Shown here: positions 9,663-18,261 of the stretch, piece after piece
How the letters are laid out: each line of letters starts with the position of its first letter
Numbering within the stretch: position 1 is the stretch's first letter
Assembly: GCF_017356265.1 (NCBI RefSeq)
Contig: NZ_JAFNAW010000003.1
Span: 1-64,000 of the forward strand
DNA: 64,000 nucleotides
Reading direction: 5' to 3'
Origin: Paracoccus fontiphilus
GTDB lineage: Bacteria; Pseudomonadota; Alphaproteobacteria; Rhodobacterales; Rhodobacteraceae
Notes under the pieces: model-generated
The model's database searches: none
The model's input: only the letters and a program-made list of their open reading frames with translations
What the model was told of the DNA's origin: nothing
Translations under genes and position numbers: made by a program

Positions 9663-11408
9663 ATGAACATGAGCTGGACACCGCCCATAGACGCCGAAAC
9701 GAAAGCTGGCCTGGACGCTGAAGTTGAGGCTCTCGACAGGGCCAAGGATAGCTGGGCTCGCACCAGCGTCAGTGAGCGCATGGCGCTGCTTGCCACGATC
9801 AAGGACCGATTGATGAAGGTCGCGGAAGGCTGGGCCGAGATCGCCGCACGCCGCAAGCTGATCCCGGCCGGCTCGCCGCTGGCCGGCGAGGAATGGATCA
9901 GCGGGCCCTACGCTCTGATGGCGGGCTGCAACGGTCTCCTGCACACGCTTTCCCAGATGAAGGGCAAGGAGTTCGTCAAGCACCTGCCGATGCGCAAACT
10001 TGCGAACGGCCAGACTGCTGTACGCATCATGCCGCATTCGATATGGGACCGCCTGCTGCTATCGGGCGTCAAGGCGGAAGTCTGGATGCAGCCGGGCGTT
10101 ACCGAGAAGGACGTCGCGAGCTTTGCCGCTACGGCTTACGACACGCCCGCCGATCAGCGCGCCGGCAAGGTCGCGCTTGTGCTCGGCGCCGGCAATATTG
10201 CTGCGATCTCGCCACTCGACGCGTTCCAGAAGCTGTTCCTTGAAAATCAGGTCGTCATCCTCAAGATGAACCCGGTCAATGACTACCTGACCGACTACCT
10301 GCGATCTGCAATGAGTCCACTGATCGAGCGTGATGCGTTGCGCATCGTAACCGGCGGCGGCGATGTCGGCGCCTACCTGACGGACCACCCATTGGTGAGC
10401 GACATCCACATCACCGGGGCAGGAGCCACCCACGACGCCATTGTCTGGGGCGGCGGCGATGAAGGCAGGCGCAACAAGGCGGCTGGCACGCCGAAGAACC
10501 AGCGTCACATCACGTCCGAGCTCGGCGCTGTATGTCCGACCATCGTCGTCCCTGGGCCTTGGACCGCGGCTGACATCCACTTCCAGGCAGAGCACATCGC
10601 CACCCAGAAACTGCACAATTCAGGTTTCAACTGCGTGGCCTGCCAGGCGCTGATTCTTCCGGCAGCATGGGACAAAACCCGGGACCTGATGCATGAGGTC
10701 GGCAATGTGATGGGCCGTGCAGGACAGCGCGAGGCCTACTATCCCGGCGCGGACAAGCGGCTCGCCGAATTCAAGTCGCGGGCGGGACAGATTGAGACCA
10801 TCGACCGTGGCCCCGACGCACCGGCTTGCATCGTCGCCGACATGGAGCGCGGCGATGTCGAATGGTTACAGGACAACGAGGTCTTCGCACCGGCTCTCGG
10901 CAAGAAGCTGATTGCGTCGCCGGATCCCGAAACCTACCTCCGCAACGCGGTCGCATGGGTCAACGATCACCTCTATGGAACGCTCGGCGCCAACATCCTG
11001 ATCCACCCGTCAACGATTCGCCAGATCGGTAAGAAGCGCTTCGAAGAAATCCTTGCCGACCTTCGCTATGGAACCATCGCTATCAACGCCTGGACGGGCC
11101 TCGGCTTCCTGCTCAACGCCGTGCCGTGGGGCGGCTTTGCAGGCGCCACGCTGCAGGATGTCCAGTCGGGCATCGGCACGGCCCATAACAGTTTCATGCT
11201 GGAGAAAACGGAGCGAACCATCGTCACTGCCCCATGGTCGCCGTTCCCCCGCAATCTCTTGTCGGGCCGACTTTCGCTCCTGCCGCGGCCGCCGTGGTTT
11301 GTCACAAACCGCCGCCAGGACCGTCTCGGCAAACTGCTGACGTCGTTCCAGTACAAGCCGAGCATCCTCAAGCTGCCGCGCATTTTCTACAACGCGCTGC
11401 TTGGGTGA
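9663..11408 (+). CDS. aldehyde dehydrogenase family protein
   Basis: A 581-residue member of the aldehyde dehydrogenase superfamily, with an extended amino end and a basic/hydrophobic tail (PRNLLSGRLSLLPRPPWF). The catalytic Cys lies in SGFNCVACQA near residue 323 and the general-base Glu in TSELGAVCP near 285. The NAD-binding turn is around VLGAGNIAAISPLDAFQK. It would oxidise the aldehyde formed by the upstream GMC enzyme to a fatty acid. A GAGGAG site precedes the ATG, and the gene sits 33 bp after the GMC gene and 54 bp before the sulfatase, consistent with one operon. Exact substrate is inferred from context only. Confidence 0.88.
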   Translation: MNMSWTPPIDAETKAGLDAEVEALDRAKDSWARTSVSERMALLATIKDRLMKVAEGWAEIAARRKLIPAGSPLAGEEWISGPYALMAGCNGLLHTLSQMKGKEFVKHLPMRKLANGQTAVRIMPHSIWDRLLLSGVKAEVWMQPGVTEKDVASFAATAYDTPADQRAGKVALVLGAGNIAAISPLDAFQKLFLENQVVILKMNPVNDYLTDYLRSAMSPLIERDALRIVTGGGDVGAYLTDHPLVSDIHITGAGATHDAIVWGGGDEGRRNKAAGTPKNQRHITSELGAVCPTIVVPGPWTAADIHFQAEHIATQKLHNSGFNCVACQALILPAAWDKTRDLMHEVGNVMGRAGQREAYYPGADKRLAEFKSRAGQIETIDRGPDAPACIVADMERGDVEWLQDNEVFAPALGKKLIASPDPETYLRNAVAWVNDHLYGTLGANILIHPSTIRQIGKKRFEEILADLRYGTIAINAWTGLGFLLNAVPWGGFAGATLQDVQSGIGTAHNSFMLEKTERTIVTAPWSPFPRNLLSGRLSLLPRPPWFVTNRRQDRLGKLLTSFQYKPSILKLPRIFYNALLG

Positions 11409-11462
11409 GCAGCCTTCTGGACGCGAAGAATTTCCCCGGATCAAGCCCGCAGGAGCAAGAAG

Positions 11463-13448
11463 ATGAAACTCTCAAAAGGCGTTTGGGCGCTCGTGATGGC
11501 GCTGGCATTCCAACCAGAAGTCGCGCTCAGCCAACAACAGCGCGCCGGCGCAACAGAGGCGACCAAGGCAGCAAACGCTGCGGTCCTGAATTTGTTGCCT
11601 TTCAATGACAGGCAGGCGTTCGAGGACGCTCGTCGCGGCCTGATCGCGCCGCTGCCGCAAGAAATGGTGAATACCGCCGAGGGCAAGCCAGTCTGGAACC
11701 CGAAGAAGTTTTCCTTCCTCGACGAGGCCCCAGCGCCTGATACCGTCAACCCGAGCCTTTGGCGCCAGTCGCAGTTGGTTCAGATAGGCGGGCTGTTTGA
11801 GGTCACCGATGGAATCTACCAGGTTCGCAACCTGGACCTGGCAAACATGACGATCATCGAGGGCGAGACCGGCATCACGATCGTCGATCCGCTGATATCG
11901 GCGGAGACAGCAAAGGCGGCTCTCGATCTCTATACTGCCAACCGGGGCCAGAAGCCGATTGTCGCGGTGATCTATACACACAGCCATGTCGATCATTTCG
12001 GCGGTGTGAGGGGCGTGGTGGATCAGGCGGACGTCGATAGCGGCAAAGTGAGGGTCTACGCGCCGATAGGCTTCATGGACCACGCGATCTCCGAGAACGT
12101 GCTTGCCGGCAATGCGATGGCGCGCCGTGCGACCTATCAGTTTGGCAACCTCCTGCCGGCTGACCCTCAGGGTCAGGTCAGCGCAGGTCTGGGTACAACA
12201 ACATCGTCAGGCACCGTAACACTTATCGCGCCCACCGATACGATCTCGCAGACGGGGCAAACCGAAATAATCGACGGTCTGACCTATGAATTCATGCTCG
12301 CCAACGGATCGGAGGCGCCGTCCGAGTTCATTTTTTACATGCCGCAAAAGAAAGTTCTGAACGCCGCCGAGATTGCCGCGCATATGCTTCACAACACCTA
12401 CACGTTGCGTGGCGCTCGTATCCGAGACCCTCTGGCCTGGTCAAAGTACCTGAATGAAGCAGTGGCCCGATGGGGCGGCGATATGGAGCTTCTATACGGC
12501 CAGCATCAGTGGCCAGTCTGGGGAAAGGAGCGCGCCGTCGCTCATCTCAAACTTCAGCGCGACATGTATCGGTTCATCAATGACGAAACATTGCGTTTGG
12601 CGAACAAGGGCTACAACAAGGAAGAAATCGCCGAAATGGTGAAACTGCCTGAGGCGATAGAGCAGAACTTTTCCGCGCGCGGCTATTACGGAAGTTATAG
12701 CCACAACATCAAGGGGACGTACGCCTTCTACCTTGGCTGGTTCGACGGCAATCCTGCAACCCTCAATCCACTTCCCAGACGAGAAGCAGCAAAGCGCTAT
12801 GTCGAGATGTTCGGCGGAGCCGATGCGCTGCTTGCAAAGGCGCGCGAATACTATGAGGCGGGAGATTACCGATGGGTCGCGGAAGTTGCCGATCATGTTG
12901 TCTACGCCGATCCCGGCAATCAGGCCGCCAAGAACCTGGTGGCCGACGCGTTCGAGCAGCTTGGATATCAGGCCGAGGCTGGAACGTGGCGCAACTTCTA
13001 CCTGGCGGGAGCGCAGGAATTGCGGAATGGCGTGATGGCGCTTCCCGCGCCCCAGACACTCACATCGGATGCGCTAAAGGCGACCAGTCTAGAATTGTTT
13101 TTTGACTTTCTAGGCGTCAGGCTTGATCGAGCAAAGGTCGAAGGCAAATCCTTGACTCTGAATTTCAACTTCCCCGATGTCGGCGAAACCTTCGCGCTCG
13201 AGCTCAGCAACAGCGTATTGAACAATACGAGGAACGTACAATTGCCAAACGCTGACGCAACGATCACGCTAGATCGCAAGACGCTTGACGCGATCACGCT
13301 CAAACAGAAAACCATGGCCGAAGCAATCGGGGCCGGTGAGATCAAGATTGTGGGCGATGGTACGAAGCTTGGTGAACTGTTCGGCGATCTTGATGCCTTT
13401 GATTTCTGGTTCAACATCGTAACGCCGAATGATGCTGCGATGAAGTAG
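11463..13448 (+). CDS. secreted alkyl/aryl sulfatase (SdsA-like)
   Basis: A 661-residue protein with a signal peptide (residues 1-24, cleavage after ALS). A metallo-beta-lactamase-fold domain follows with the zinc motif THSHVDHFGG near residues 172-181, and further ligands are expected around AAEIAAHMLHNTY. The alpha-helical dimerisation region and a carboxy SCP2-like lipid-binding domain complete the SdsA1 layout. Length agrees with the family. Such enzymes hydrolyse primary alkyl sulfates such as SDS to fatty alcohol and sulfate in the periplasm. AGGAG precedes the ATG. It ends the operon with the alcohol and aldehyde dehydrogenases, making a full alkyl sulfate to fatty acid route. The symbol sdsA would fit, but I leave it open because identity was not tested. 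Confidence 0.9.
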   Translation: MKLSKGVWALVMALAFQPEVALSQQQRAGATEATKAANAAVLNLLPFNDRQAFEDARRGLIAPLPQEMVNTAEGKPVWNPKKFSFLDEAPAPDTVNPSLWRQSQLVQIGGLFEVTDGIYQVRNLDLANMTIIEGETGITIVDPLISAETAKAALDLYTANRGQKPIVAVIYTHSHVDHFGGVRGVVDQADVDSGKVRVYAPIGFMDHAISENVLAGNAMARRATYQFGNLLPADPQGQVSAGLGTTTSSGTVTLIAPTDTISQTGQTEIIDGLTYEFMLANGSEAPSEFIFYMPQKKVLNAAEIAAHMLHNTYTLRGARIRDPLAWSKYLNEAVARWGGDMELLYGQHQWPVWGKERAVAHLKLQRDMYRFINDETLRLANKGYNKEEIAEMVKLPEAIEQNFSARGYYGSYSHNIKGTYAFYLGWFDGNPATLNPLPRREAAKRYVEMFGGADALLAKAREYYEAGDYRWVAEVADHVVYADPGNQAAKNLVADAFEQLGYQAEAGTWRNFYLAGAQELRNGVMALPAPQTLTSDALKATSLELFFDFLGVRLDRAKVEGKSLTLNFNFPDVGETFALELSNSVLNNTRNVQLPNADATITLDRKTLDAITLKQKTMAEAIGAGEIKIVGDGTKLGELFGDLDAFDFWFNIVTPNDAAMK

Positions 13449-13720
13449 CTCCACGATAGGCTAGTCTCATTCTGAACCAGATGGTGGAGCGCATCGGGAT
13501 CGGGGCGACCAGCAGACTAGTGAGCGTATCACAACTGCGTTCAGAACTGCCGGATGCTGGAGTTGCTGCGTAAGCGGCAGCTTCAGCGGCATGGATATCA
13601 GAAGCCGTCAGGCCACTTCCGGGCCCCATCACTACCTCTTCATTGGCCATGTTGGCCAATTGGAGAAATGTCATGGGTATCTCACAATAAGATTGGTGAA
13701 GCATCGTTGTTGGGGTCAAA
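13449..13720. other. 270-bp stretch without a recognised gene
   Basis: No family is recognised. A minus-strand frame starting MTFLQLANMANEEVVMGPGS at 13674 runs to 13411 and overlaps the sulfatase end. It has a plausible amino end but poor ribosome site and no similarity I know, so I do not call it. Base composition becomes more AT-rich toward 13720. Confidence 0.4.
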
Positions 13721-14134
13721 ATGACAAACACACAGCTTAAGTGGCAAGATTTTCCGGAAATCAACTGCCCTCCGAAACAGATATTTAATCATGAGAACAA
13801 GACTATTTTCCATGTGTGGAAGGCAATCGAACTGATACGCGAGCGGCCGGACGATTTTCAATTTGGTGCTGTTCAGTTGCAGAATTTGCGTGCGCAAATT
13901 GAAGGTCGAGGAAATCTAGACCTTGAGTATGCCAGCTCACTCGAACAAGAGGACGCTACTAGGCCGCTTTTAATTGCTACGGAAAGTGATGGACAGCACA
14001 GGCTTATTGACGGTTATCATCGGGCTTTGCGGTGCCACTGGCAAGGTTGTATAGGTGCGTCAGCTTGGATTTTGAATCAGCAACAGACGGCGAGTATAAG
14101 TGAGCCTTACAGGGAAGGCTTTGAACGGATTTGA
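13721..14134 (+). CDS. small protein with ParB/sulfiredoxin-like motif
   Basis: A 137-residue soluble protein from an AT-rich patch. The segment PLLIATESDGQHRLIDGYHRAL (residues about 87-108) resembles the nucleotide-binding IDGxHR turn of ParB/sulfiredoxin-fold proteins. The rest is not recognised. It stands alone between the sulfatase operon and the thermonuclease, and its base composition differs from both, suggesting transfer. The ATG at 13721 follows a weak GGGGTC. Function unknown; the fold assignment is an inference from one motif. Confidence 0.55.
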   Translation: MTNTQLKWQDFPEINCPPKQIFNHENKTIFHVWKAIELIRERPDDFQFGAVQLQNLRAQIEGRGNLDLEYASSLEQEDATRPLLIATESDGQHRLIDGYHRALRCHWQGCIGASAWILNQQQTASISEPYREGFERI

Positions 14135-14205
14135 TCGGCTAATTACCTAATTGTAGTTTTCTTTGTTGGCGAGTGTTGTAGGTCGCCTAGCACGATCCTC
14201 ATTAT

Positions 14206-14730
14206 TTATCTGGCGCGATACTCCCACGCCGGTTGCGACTTGTATTTCCAGACGCCCATTCGCGCTTTCTTCGCAGCTTTCTCATCGCGCACATATTCCT
14301 CTGAATATCTGCGATAAGCCCAAGCCATGCCCAGCCTGACCATTTCGCGGTTCACGTCGAGGCGTCCTGCGCGGCAATGGGCGACGGTGCGGCCGTAGCG
14401 GTCGGTGTTGACGCGGGTGCAGCGGACCGGACCGGCCGACAGAATGTCGGCCAGGACCTCGGTTGCGGCTGTGCCGCAAGCGATGGGTCCGCAGCTCTGC
14501 CCGCGTTCCGGCGCGTCGATGCCGAACAGGCGGATGCGCTCGCCTGCAAGGTCGAGCGTGTCGCCGTCGATCACACGCCAAGCCTTCGCGCCCTGCGGCC
14601 GGCAGGATGAGAGAAAAGCGAAAATCATCAGAAGCGCCGTAGCGGCGGCGATCAGCCGCCGCTTGCGGCGCAGGGTCAGCGCGGCGGCGCGATCAGCCGC
14701 CAACGCCTTTGCCTCGGCCGGTAGATGCAA
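14206..14730 (-). CDS. thermonuclease-family (SNase-like) nuclease
   Basis: 174 residues: a basic amino end, a membrane anchor or lipoprotein-type signal (LIAAATALLMIFAFLSSC), then a staphylococcal nuclease domain. Active-site features are present: RVIDGDTLDL, RIRLFGIDAPE and NTDRYGRTVAHC carry the calcium-binding Asp/Thr, catalytic Glu and both Arg. It should cut DNA/RNA outside the inner membrane. Such genes are common near conjugation or accessory regions of alphaproteobacterial plasmids. It may start further in, but ATG at 14730 gives a sensible signal. Confidence 0.85.
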   Translation of the reverse strand: MHLPAEAKALAADRAAALTLRRKRRLIAAATALLMIFAFLSSCRPQGAKAWRVIDGDTLDLAGERIRLFGIDAPERGQSCGPIACGTAATEVLADILSAGPVRCTRVNTDRYGRTVAHCRAGRLDVNREMVRLGMAWAYRRYSEEYVRDEKAAKKARMGVWKYKSQPAWEYRAR

Positions 14731-15015
14731 TTATTAGATGCGTGCCAGACGCAAGCAGGGCAGCGCGGAACTCCTTTCGCGGCGCTTCAGCGGCTTCCCC
14801 AAGGATCTTGGCGAGGGCACCATAGCTGCGCCCGGCCTCACGCCGGAAAAGCTCCTGTCGATGATCGGACGGGAGCAGGATCGAGTGGAAGTCCGTTGCG
14901 CCGTGCCGGGCGCAGGACACCATGAAGGCAGCGGTCCACTTGACGCCGAGTTGGGCGATCTCTGATCAATCTTGTTGCATCTGGCGCCAACAATCTTGAT
15001 TTTAGAGTTGGAGAT

Positions 15016-15387
15016 GTGTCTGGATTCTATTCAGAATGGTCGCCTGGCATCAGCACTGACAACATCAAGATCTTTACTGCTGGTGGCGCGCATAGCATCG
15101 AACAAACCGAAGCTGTTGATATAAAAATTCCGTCTTTAGGTCCTGTTGGTAAATCTAATCTTAGGATTTTCACAAGAAAATCACTTGTTGAGATAACCAC
15201 AGTTACAAATAGCGCCCCTAGCTCTGACTTAAACGATATTCCGGATAGATCTATAGCCCAAAATGCGCCACAAACTAGTGGAGCGCCCAATCAGGCGGGC
15301 GTGGACCTGGCCAAATCCGTAAATTCTGTTAAAAGATGGACGATCAGTCTCTTAATTATTCTCATCTTGGTTGTTCTTCTAAAGTAG
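15016..15387 (+). CDS. tail-anchored protein of unknown function, possibly 5'-truncated
   Basis: A 123-residue frame from GTG at 15016, AT-rich, with a single carboxy-terminal membrane segment (WTISLLIILILVVLLK) and a soluble part of beta-rich appearance. The same frame is open upstream to the stop at 14941-14943 and reads protein-like sequence (LINLVASGANNLDFRVGD) without a good start codon. The gene may therefore have lost its beginning near 14955. I recognise no family. Composition differs from the GC-rich genes on both sides. Confidence 0.5.
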   Translation: MSGFYSEWSPGISTDNIKIFTAGGAHSIEQTEAVDIKIPSLGPVGKSNLRIFTRKSLVEITTVTNSAPSSDLNDIPDRSIAQNAPQTSGAPNQAGVDLAKSVNSVKRWTISLLIILILVVLLK

Positions 15388-15422
15388 AAAAGTTGCCGGA
15401 TCACAAAGTCTATGGAGGCCGA

Positions 15423-15680
15423 TCAGCTTTCCCGCACGAACACCCCGGCTGATGTCAGCGCCTGGATGAAGTCAGCCCTGACCTGTTCGGGTGTCACGGT
15501 GCCTTCGGCAAAGGCGATGCAGGAACCGGCCGCCTGCTGGTAGGCAGGATCGGCCGGATCACATTGTTCCATCAGCGCCCGGCCCATGCCGTTGGCATCG
15601 TTGACGGTGCGAAACCGACTGTCCGTCTCCTGATAGGACACCGGCCGGATCGTGCGCAGCCCGCTTGCATGACCCGCCAT
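15423..15680 (-). CDS. DUF982-like small protein
   Basis: 85 residues. The second half, with the pattern LMEQC...YQQAAGSCIAFAEGTV...VRADFIQALTSAGV, matches the layout of the alphaproteobacterial DUF982 family, in which a conserved Cys/Ala-rich helix is followed by an R-xx-FI-xA-xxxAG helix. Function is unknown in the family. It lies 4 bp downstream of the DUF3606 gene on the same strand, so the two are probably co-transcribed. Confidence 0.6.
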   Translation of the reverse strand: MAGHASGLRTIRPVSYQETDSRFRTVNDANGMGRALMEQCDPADPAYQQAAGSCIAFAEGTVTPEQVRADFIQALTSAGVFVRES

Positions 15681-15684
15681 GGCT

Positions 15685-15867
15685 TTAGTCCTCGGACAGC
15701 TTTCGTTCGACCTTTGTGCGGCTGTTGCCCTCGGACTTCACGGCGTCCCGCACCTCGTCCTTGGACACGTCCATCTTGCGGGCCTCGTAGCGGACCTCGT
15801 GGTCCTGTTTGCCCGCGACTAGCCGCCGATCCTGGGCGCGGCCCCGCTTGGTCTGTTCCTTGGTCAT
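15685..15867 (-). CDS. DUF3606-family small protein
   Basis: About 60 residues, very charged. The block HEVRYEARKMDVSKDEVRDAVKSEGNS is the DUF3606 pattern (a short helical domain with W/Y-xxxF/M-xV-S-xxEL/V-xxAV-xxxGN). The start is set at 15867 (MTKEQTKRG); an upstream ATG at 15879 is also possible. Function unknown. First gene of a two-gene unit with the DUF982-like gene. Confidence 0.75.
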   Translation of the reverse strand: MTKEQTKRGRAQDRRLVAGKQDHEVRYEARKMDVSKDEVRDAVKSEGNSRTKVERKLSED

Positions 15868-15956
15868 GGCTGTCTCCACCGATGCGAAGGATCAACGCGG
15901 TCGTCTCTGCGATGTTTCCACAACAGAAAATCCAGCAAGGCGGTGCAGGATCAGAT

Positions 15957-16235
15957 TCAAGGATTGTGGCTGGTGTCCTGCTCCTGGCCGCATTGCGCAT
16001 CATAGTCGGCCAGCAACTTGTCCAGGCCAAGCATGTCGCACACGAACCTGGCAGCATCCGGGTCGTTTTCTTCTGCCTGAAAGGCTGTGGCGTAGAAATT
16101 ATCGGACAGGGCCTTGAGGGCACTGGCCCGCTCGGGCGTGAGGTTTTCTTCGGTCGATGCGTATTCAATGTCAGCGGCAACGTCACGGGCAGCCGTGACG
16201 ATTGCCGTGACGATGGTTGGCAGAGTTCCGGTCAT
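15957..16235 (-). CDS. hypothetical protein
   Basis: About 92 residues from MTGTLPTIVTAIVTAARDVA. It is helical and acidic, with the central stretch TPERASALKALSDNFYATAF and a Cys-containing end. I recognise no family. The start at 16235 is chosen because upstream sequence in the same frame is low-quality. It lies on the same strand as the two preceding DUF genes but 90 bp away. Confidence 0.5.
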   Translation of the reverse strand: MTGTLPTIVTAIVTAARDVAADIEYASTEENLTPERASALKALSDNFYATAFQAEENDPDAARFVCDMLGLDKLLADYDAQCGQEQDTSHNP

Positions 16236-16300
16236 TGCCTGCTCATGTTGGGTGAGGTTTATGCCGGCCGACCAGACAGCGGAAATGGAAGGAATGGAAG

Positions 16301-16453
16301 ATGGCAGATGATGTTGTTCGCAAGGTGGTCGGCTATCTCCGCCAGATCGAGAAGCTGGCGGAAAAAGGCGATCTTGACGGGGTTCTGCTCGAAGCGCGTC
16401 TTGCCCTTCGCCTGTGCAATGCTCCGTCCAGTGGCGAGGCCGCACCGGAGTAA
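16301..16453 (+). CDS. small hypothetical protein (50 aa)
   Basis: A short frame reading MADDVVRKVVGYLRQIEKLA and ending GEAAPE. It is amphipathic and helical, preceded by a purine-rich GGAAGGAATGGAAG. Codon use looks genuine and the opposite strand has only a poor extension of another frame here. No family recognised. Confidence 0.45.
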   Translation: MADDVVRKVVGYLRQIEKLAEKGDLDGVLLEARLALRLCNAPSSGEAAPE

Positions 16454-16509
16454 GGTTCGGTCGTTCTGACCGGGCATGATCCACCGGCCCCGCAGCCAGG
16501 GCGACAGCC

Positions 16510-16809
16510 CTAGCTGCGGCGGCGCAGGATCACCAGATAGATGAACATGCCCCAGGCAAAGAGGTCGAACACCCGCTGGATATAGACCAGCACAAGGTGC
16601 AGGCCTTGGCCGATGAGGGGCAACAGCGTCAGCGCCTCGCCATGATAATAGAGCGACATGGCAAAGGCAAAGTTGACCAGCAGCAGCAGGACAGCGGCCG
16701 CCTTCAACCCGCCGAGCTCAGTGGCGGGCGTGCCGTGCGCGAAGCGCAGGGCATCGACCGGCTGCAACACCAGGAAGCGGATGCGGCCCGTCAGGGTATC
16801 GGGTGGCAT
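16510..16809 (-). CDS. hypothetical membrane protein
   Basis: 99 residues from MPPDTLTGRIRFLVLQPV with two or three membrane spans (AAAVLLLLVNFAFAMSLYY, LVLVYIQRVFDLFAWGMFIYLVIL) and a basic end RRRS. The segment between spans is short. No family recognised. ATG at 16809 is preferred over 16848 because residues before it look unstructured and GAGG lies just upstream. It is divergent from vapB. Confidence 0.55.
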   Translation of the reverse strand: MPPDTLTGRIRFLVLQPVDALRFAHGTPATELGGLKAAAVLLLLVNFAFAMSLYYHGEALTLLPLIGQGLHLVLVYIQRVFDLFAWGMFIYLVILRRRS

Positions 16810-16845
16810 GGCCGGAACCTCATTCTGACTTGCCGACCATGATAG

Positions 16846-16880
16846 CACTGTATAGGCTTATTCGTAAACACTGTGCATAC
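16846..16880 (+). promoter_or_regulatory. probable vapBC promoter/operator
   Basis: Two direct copies of CACTGTRYAY lie 23 bp apart (CACTGTATAG at 16846, CACTGTGCATAC at 16869), just upstream of vapB at 16895. Paired repeats here suit autoregulation by the VapBC complex. This is inference from position and repetition. Confidence 0.35.
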
Positions 16881-16894
16881 AAGTCAGGACGCAC

Positions 16895-17122
16895 ATGGGC
16901 AAATTATCCATCCGCGACGAAAGCGTGAACGATCTGGCGGAAACGCTGGCGGAGATGCTGGGTGTCACCAAGACAGAAGCCGTGCGGCAGGCGATCCAGA
17001 ACGAGATCGAGCGCATCCGATCCATGCCGACCATCGAGGACCAGATTGCCGCCTTGCAGGAGCGGGTGAAAAACTACGGCTTCAAGTCCGTGCACATCGT
17101 TCCGCCGAAAGGCAAACGCTGA
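16895..17122 (+). CDS. vapB: VapB-type antitoxin
   Basis: 75 residues. The first half (MGKLSIRDESVNDLAETLAEMLGVTKTEAVRQAI) is the ribbon/helix DNA-binding region of VapB antitoxins of the Rv0623 type. The basic tail KSVHIVPPKGKR would wrap the toxin. Its TGA overlaps the toxin ATG (TGATG at 17120-17124), the usual coupled arrangement. Confidence 0.85.
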   Translation: MGKLSIRDESVNDLAETLAEMLGVTKTEAVRQAIQNEIERIRSMPTIEDQIAALQERVKNYGFKSVHIVPPKGKR

Positions 17123-17565
17123 TGTTCGTTGATAGCTCTGCCTTCCTTGCCATTCTGGGCAGCAGGTCTGACGCGGCCTTGCTGGTGGAAAAGATCAAGA
17201 ACAGCCGCAAGCAATGCAAGACCTCGGCCAGCGTGCGCCTCGATGTGGTCATGGCCTTGGCCGAAAGCGGCGCGGACAGGCGCGGCGTCTCCTCTGAGGC
17301 GGTTGAGCAGGCCACCGAGATATTCGACAGCCTGCTTCAGATCCTGAAGGTCTATGAAATCGTGGTCAGCCCGCGCATCGCGGCGGATGGATGCAGGCTT
17401 GCGGCCCGGTTCGGCCAAGGAGCGGATCACCCGGCGAAACTGACGGTGCAAACCTGCCTGGCCCTTGCGGCCGCGGAGTCGCTGCACCTGCCGGTCCTGC
17501 ACAGCAACCCGGCCATCGACAGGATCACGGAACAGGACTGGACCGCATGGCGGGCAGGGGAGTGA
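17122..17565 (+). CDS. vapC: VapC-type PIN-domain protein, degenerate active site
   Basis: 147 residues starting MFVDSSAFLAIL with the first PIN Asp at residue 4. The region that in this subfamily reads HPAxLNxGDCF is HPAKLTVQTCLAL here, so the usual acidic residue before Cys is replaced by Thr. The expected Glu of the second motif reads LDVVMAL (Asp). A later Asp remains in AIDRITEQD. With these changes metal binding, and so RNase activity, is doubtful. Overlaps vapB by one base and the next gene by 19 bases. Family is clear; activity is uncertain. Confidence 0.8.
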   Translation: MFVDSSAFLAILGSRSDAALLVEKIKNSRKQCKTSASVRLDVVMALAESGADRRGVSSEAVEQATEIFDSLLQILKVYEIVVSPRIAADGCRLAARFGQGADHPAKLTVQTCLALAAAESLHLPVLHSNPAIDRITEQDWTAWRAGE

Positions 17566-18035
17566 CCGGAGCGCGAAAAGCGCGCAGCAGTCTCAAGGTT
17601 CGGTGGTTCCGCCGCGCCGTGCCCTGGGGCACGGTCTATCTGACCTGCGACGGGCGGTATCCGCAGCGGATCAAGATCGGCTTCACGCAGCGCAAGACAA
17701 CCGAGCGGCGGCGCGAACTGGCGCGCGGCTTGGAAAAGCGGCTTCTGATCGTGCAGACGATCCAGATGCCGCACGCTCATTGTCTTGAAAGCCGGTGCCT
17801 CAAGAGCGCGACACGGCTTGCGGATCGGGACTTTGCAAAATCGAGCGAATGGTTCGTCCTGGGCGACGGCTTCACCCTCGATGATGTGGCGCAGACCATG
17901 CTCGACAATGCGCGGCGCCTTCGGCGGGAAGCCCGATGGAAACTGGCATGGCCCTCGCAGGGTCGGGTTACGGTCTTTGACTCTGGCTGGCGCAAGGACG
18001 GGCTGCGGCCGTCCGATAAGTATGATCTGTCCTGA
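17547..18035 (+). CDS. GIY-YIG/MUG113-like domain protein
   Basis: 162 residues. GTVYLTCDGRYPQRIKIGFT (residues about 27-46) matches the beginning of T5orf172/MUG113-type GIY-YIG domains (GxVYL...xxKIGxT), followed by an Arg-rich helix (RKTTERRRELARGLEKR). Possible nuclease of phage or plasmid origin. The start at 17547 overlaps the vapC end, suggesting co-transcription with vapBC. The later catalytic Glu/Asn positions could not be verified. Confidence 0.65.
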   Translation: MAGRGVTGARKARSSLKVRWFRRAVPWGTVYLTCDGRYPQRIKIGFTQRKTTERRRELARGLEKRLLIVQTIQMPHAHCLESRCLKSATRLADRDFAKSSEWFVLGDGFTLDDVAQTMLDNARRLRREARWKLAWPSQGRVTVFDSGWRKDGLRPSDKYDLS

Positions 18036-18095
18036 CCGGGAACCTTTCGCCGCAATCCTGCATTGAATGAAGCTACGGACTCCCTTTTCGTATCA

Positions 18096-18120
18096 CGCCC
18101 CGCCCCATAAAGGCGGGGCG
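18096..18120. terminator. GC-rich hairpin after the GIY-YIG gene
   Basis: A perfect 9-bp stem, CGCCCCGCC (18096-18104) with GGCGGGGCG (18112-18120) and a 7-base loop. The downstream sequence CTCTGCTTTATT is only moderately T-rich, so termination is plausible but not certain. Confidence 0.5.
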
Positions 18121-18261
18121 CTCTGCTTTATTGCACCGTGACGGCGCAGCCGTCTCCGCATCGCCGCGCATGCGGCTTCCGCGCGGATAGCGCAGGGCCA
18201 GGCGGGGCGGGGCCGGCTCGACGGCTCTGTCCCGCCTGGTCAACCTGATCGACACGGAAAA

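Noticed and set aside
14693..14923. 76-codon minus-strand frame overlapping the thermonuclease start
   Set aside because: Overlaps the nuclease signal sequence, no ribosome site and no family; kept out of the gene list.
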